Positions 42,406-42,653 of a stretch of 42,653 nucleotides of DNA are shown here, piece after piece. The position numbers and the translations under genes are program-made. The notes under the pieces are model-generated. The model was not told the DNA's origin, did not search any database, and was given only the letters and a program-made list of their open reading frames with translations. Each line of letters begins with the position of its first letter. Positions within the stretch are counted from its first letter, which is position 1. The DNA is from JANLVJ01 sp031363945 (GTDB lineage Bacteria; Bacteroidota; Bacteroidia; Sphingobacteriales; Sphingobacteriaceae). The stretch covers positions 1 to 42,653 of the forward strand of contig JANLVJ010000059.1 in the NCBI GenBank assembly GCA_031363945.1. The letters are read 5' to 3'.

Positions 42406-42653
42406 TTAAATTTTATTCAGGAAATCTGAATTGAGTATGTCAAGCATAGCATCATGAATAAGGCCGTTAGATGCTAGTATCTGACGGCTCTTATAAATAT
42501 CCCAGGGTGCTGGCTCAGAAGCTTTAAATGTGGTAAAACGCCCGCCTGCCTGTTGCAGGATAAACATACCTGCTGCCACATCATACGAGTTTATATTGAA
42601 TTCAAAATAGGTTTCGAATCTTCCGCAGGCCACATAGCAGAGATCAATGGCCG
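42406..42653 (-). CDS. Inositol monophosphatase family protein, C-terminal part (5' end beyond window)
   Basis: The last 82 codons of a minus-strand gene that begins outside the right edge. The frame continues past the GTG at 42633 with AIDLCYVACGRFETYFEF, the typical C-terminal IMPase segment (ALDLCYVACGR). It is followed by NSYDVAAGMFILQQAGGRFT, containing the metal-site Asp of the W/N-x-x-D-x-A-A-G motif, and SNGLIHDAMLDIL. Family members dephosphorylate inositol phosphate, histidinol phosphate or PAP; the substrate cannot be read from this part. Confidence 0.9.
   Translation of the reverse strand, partial: AIDLCYVACGRFETYFEFNINSYDVAAGMFILQQAGGRFTTFKASEPAPWDIYKSRQILASNGLIHDAMLDILNSDFLNKI

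Overview
The window is chromosomal DNA of a Bacteroidota bacterium, most likely of the Sphingobacteriales/Sphingobacteriaceae type. Three things point there: AT-rich DNA with TAnnTTTG-like -7 promoter boxes and few Shine-Dalgarno sites, a secreted SprB-repeat surface protein, and the protein repertoire (zeaxanthin cluster crtI-Y-B-Z, HipA-like kinase/DUF3037 pair, YqgE, extended RND pump). No phage, IS element, CRISPR array or plasmid functions were seen. Apart from one tRNA-Thr(CGU) it is protein coding, and most genes lie on the minus strand.

Layout, left to right. 1-4769: the 5' part of a large SprB-repeat adhesin with a discoidin-type domain nested inside one repeat, then a secreted beta-propeller/phosphoesterase. 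4864-8245: an unusual 28-bp tandem repeat, then the translation operon thrS-infC-rpmI-rplT (minus) with a clear terminator; infC appears to start at AUA behind an AGGAGG Shine-Dalgarno. 8545-12463: a LutA-like Fe-S protein, a RecQ helicase, tRNA-Thr and a CDF metal exporter. 12565-14743: egtB-egtD for ergothioneine, overlapping by 20 nt. 14812-21064: a secreted sugar-isomerase-like protein, the zeaxanthin genes, and the DUF3037/HipA-like pair. 21137-27625: a previously uncalled 37-residue membrane peptide, a TPR protein, and purE and purK separated by the gluconeogenic pair pckA-fbp, then yqgE. 27757-30902: pdxH, kup and a GNAT acetyltransferase (plus).

30909-33406 is the most interesting part. 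An ECF sigma factor is followed by a membrane protein that joins an N-terminal anti-sigma-like segment to an extracytoplasmic trypsin-type protease with an intact His-Asp-Ser triad. Two paralogous Lys/Asp/Ser-rich mini-lipoproteins are transcribed divergently. The regions upstream of the sigma gene and of both lipoproteins share a spaced motif (GGGTTAC, then ATTAAT/ATCAAT), which suggests a small self-contained envelope-stress regulon with its own promoter code. The rest of the window holds a TetR-TolC-adaptor-RND efflux operon (33471-40274), purB, an Nfu-type Fe-S carrier and the C-terminal part of an inositol-monophosphatase-family enzyme cut by the right edge.

All assignments come from reading the sequence and recognising motifs; no database search was run. 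Several starts are TTG or GTG or were moved inward from the longest open frame, as noted for each gene.
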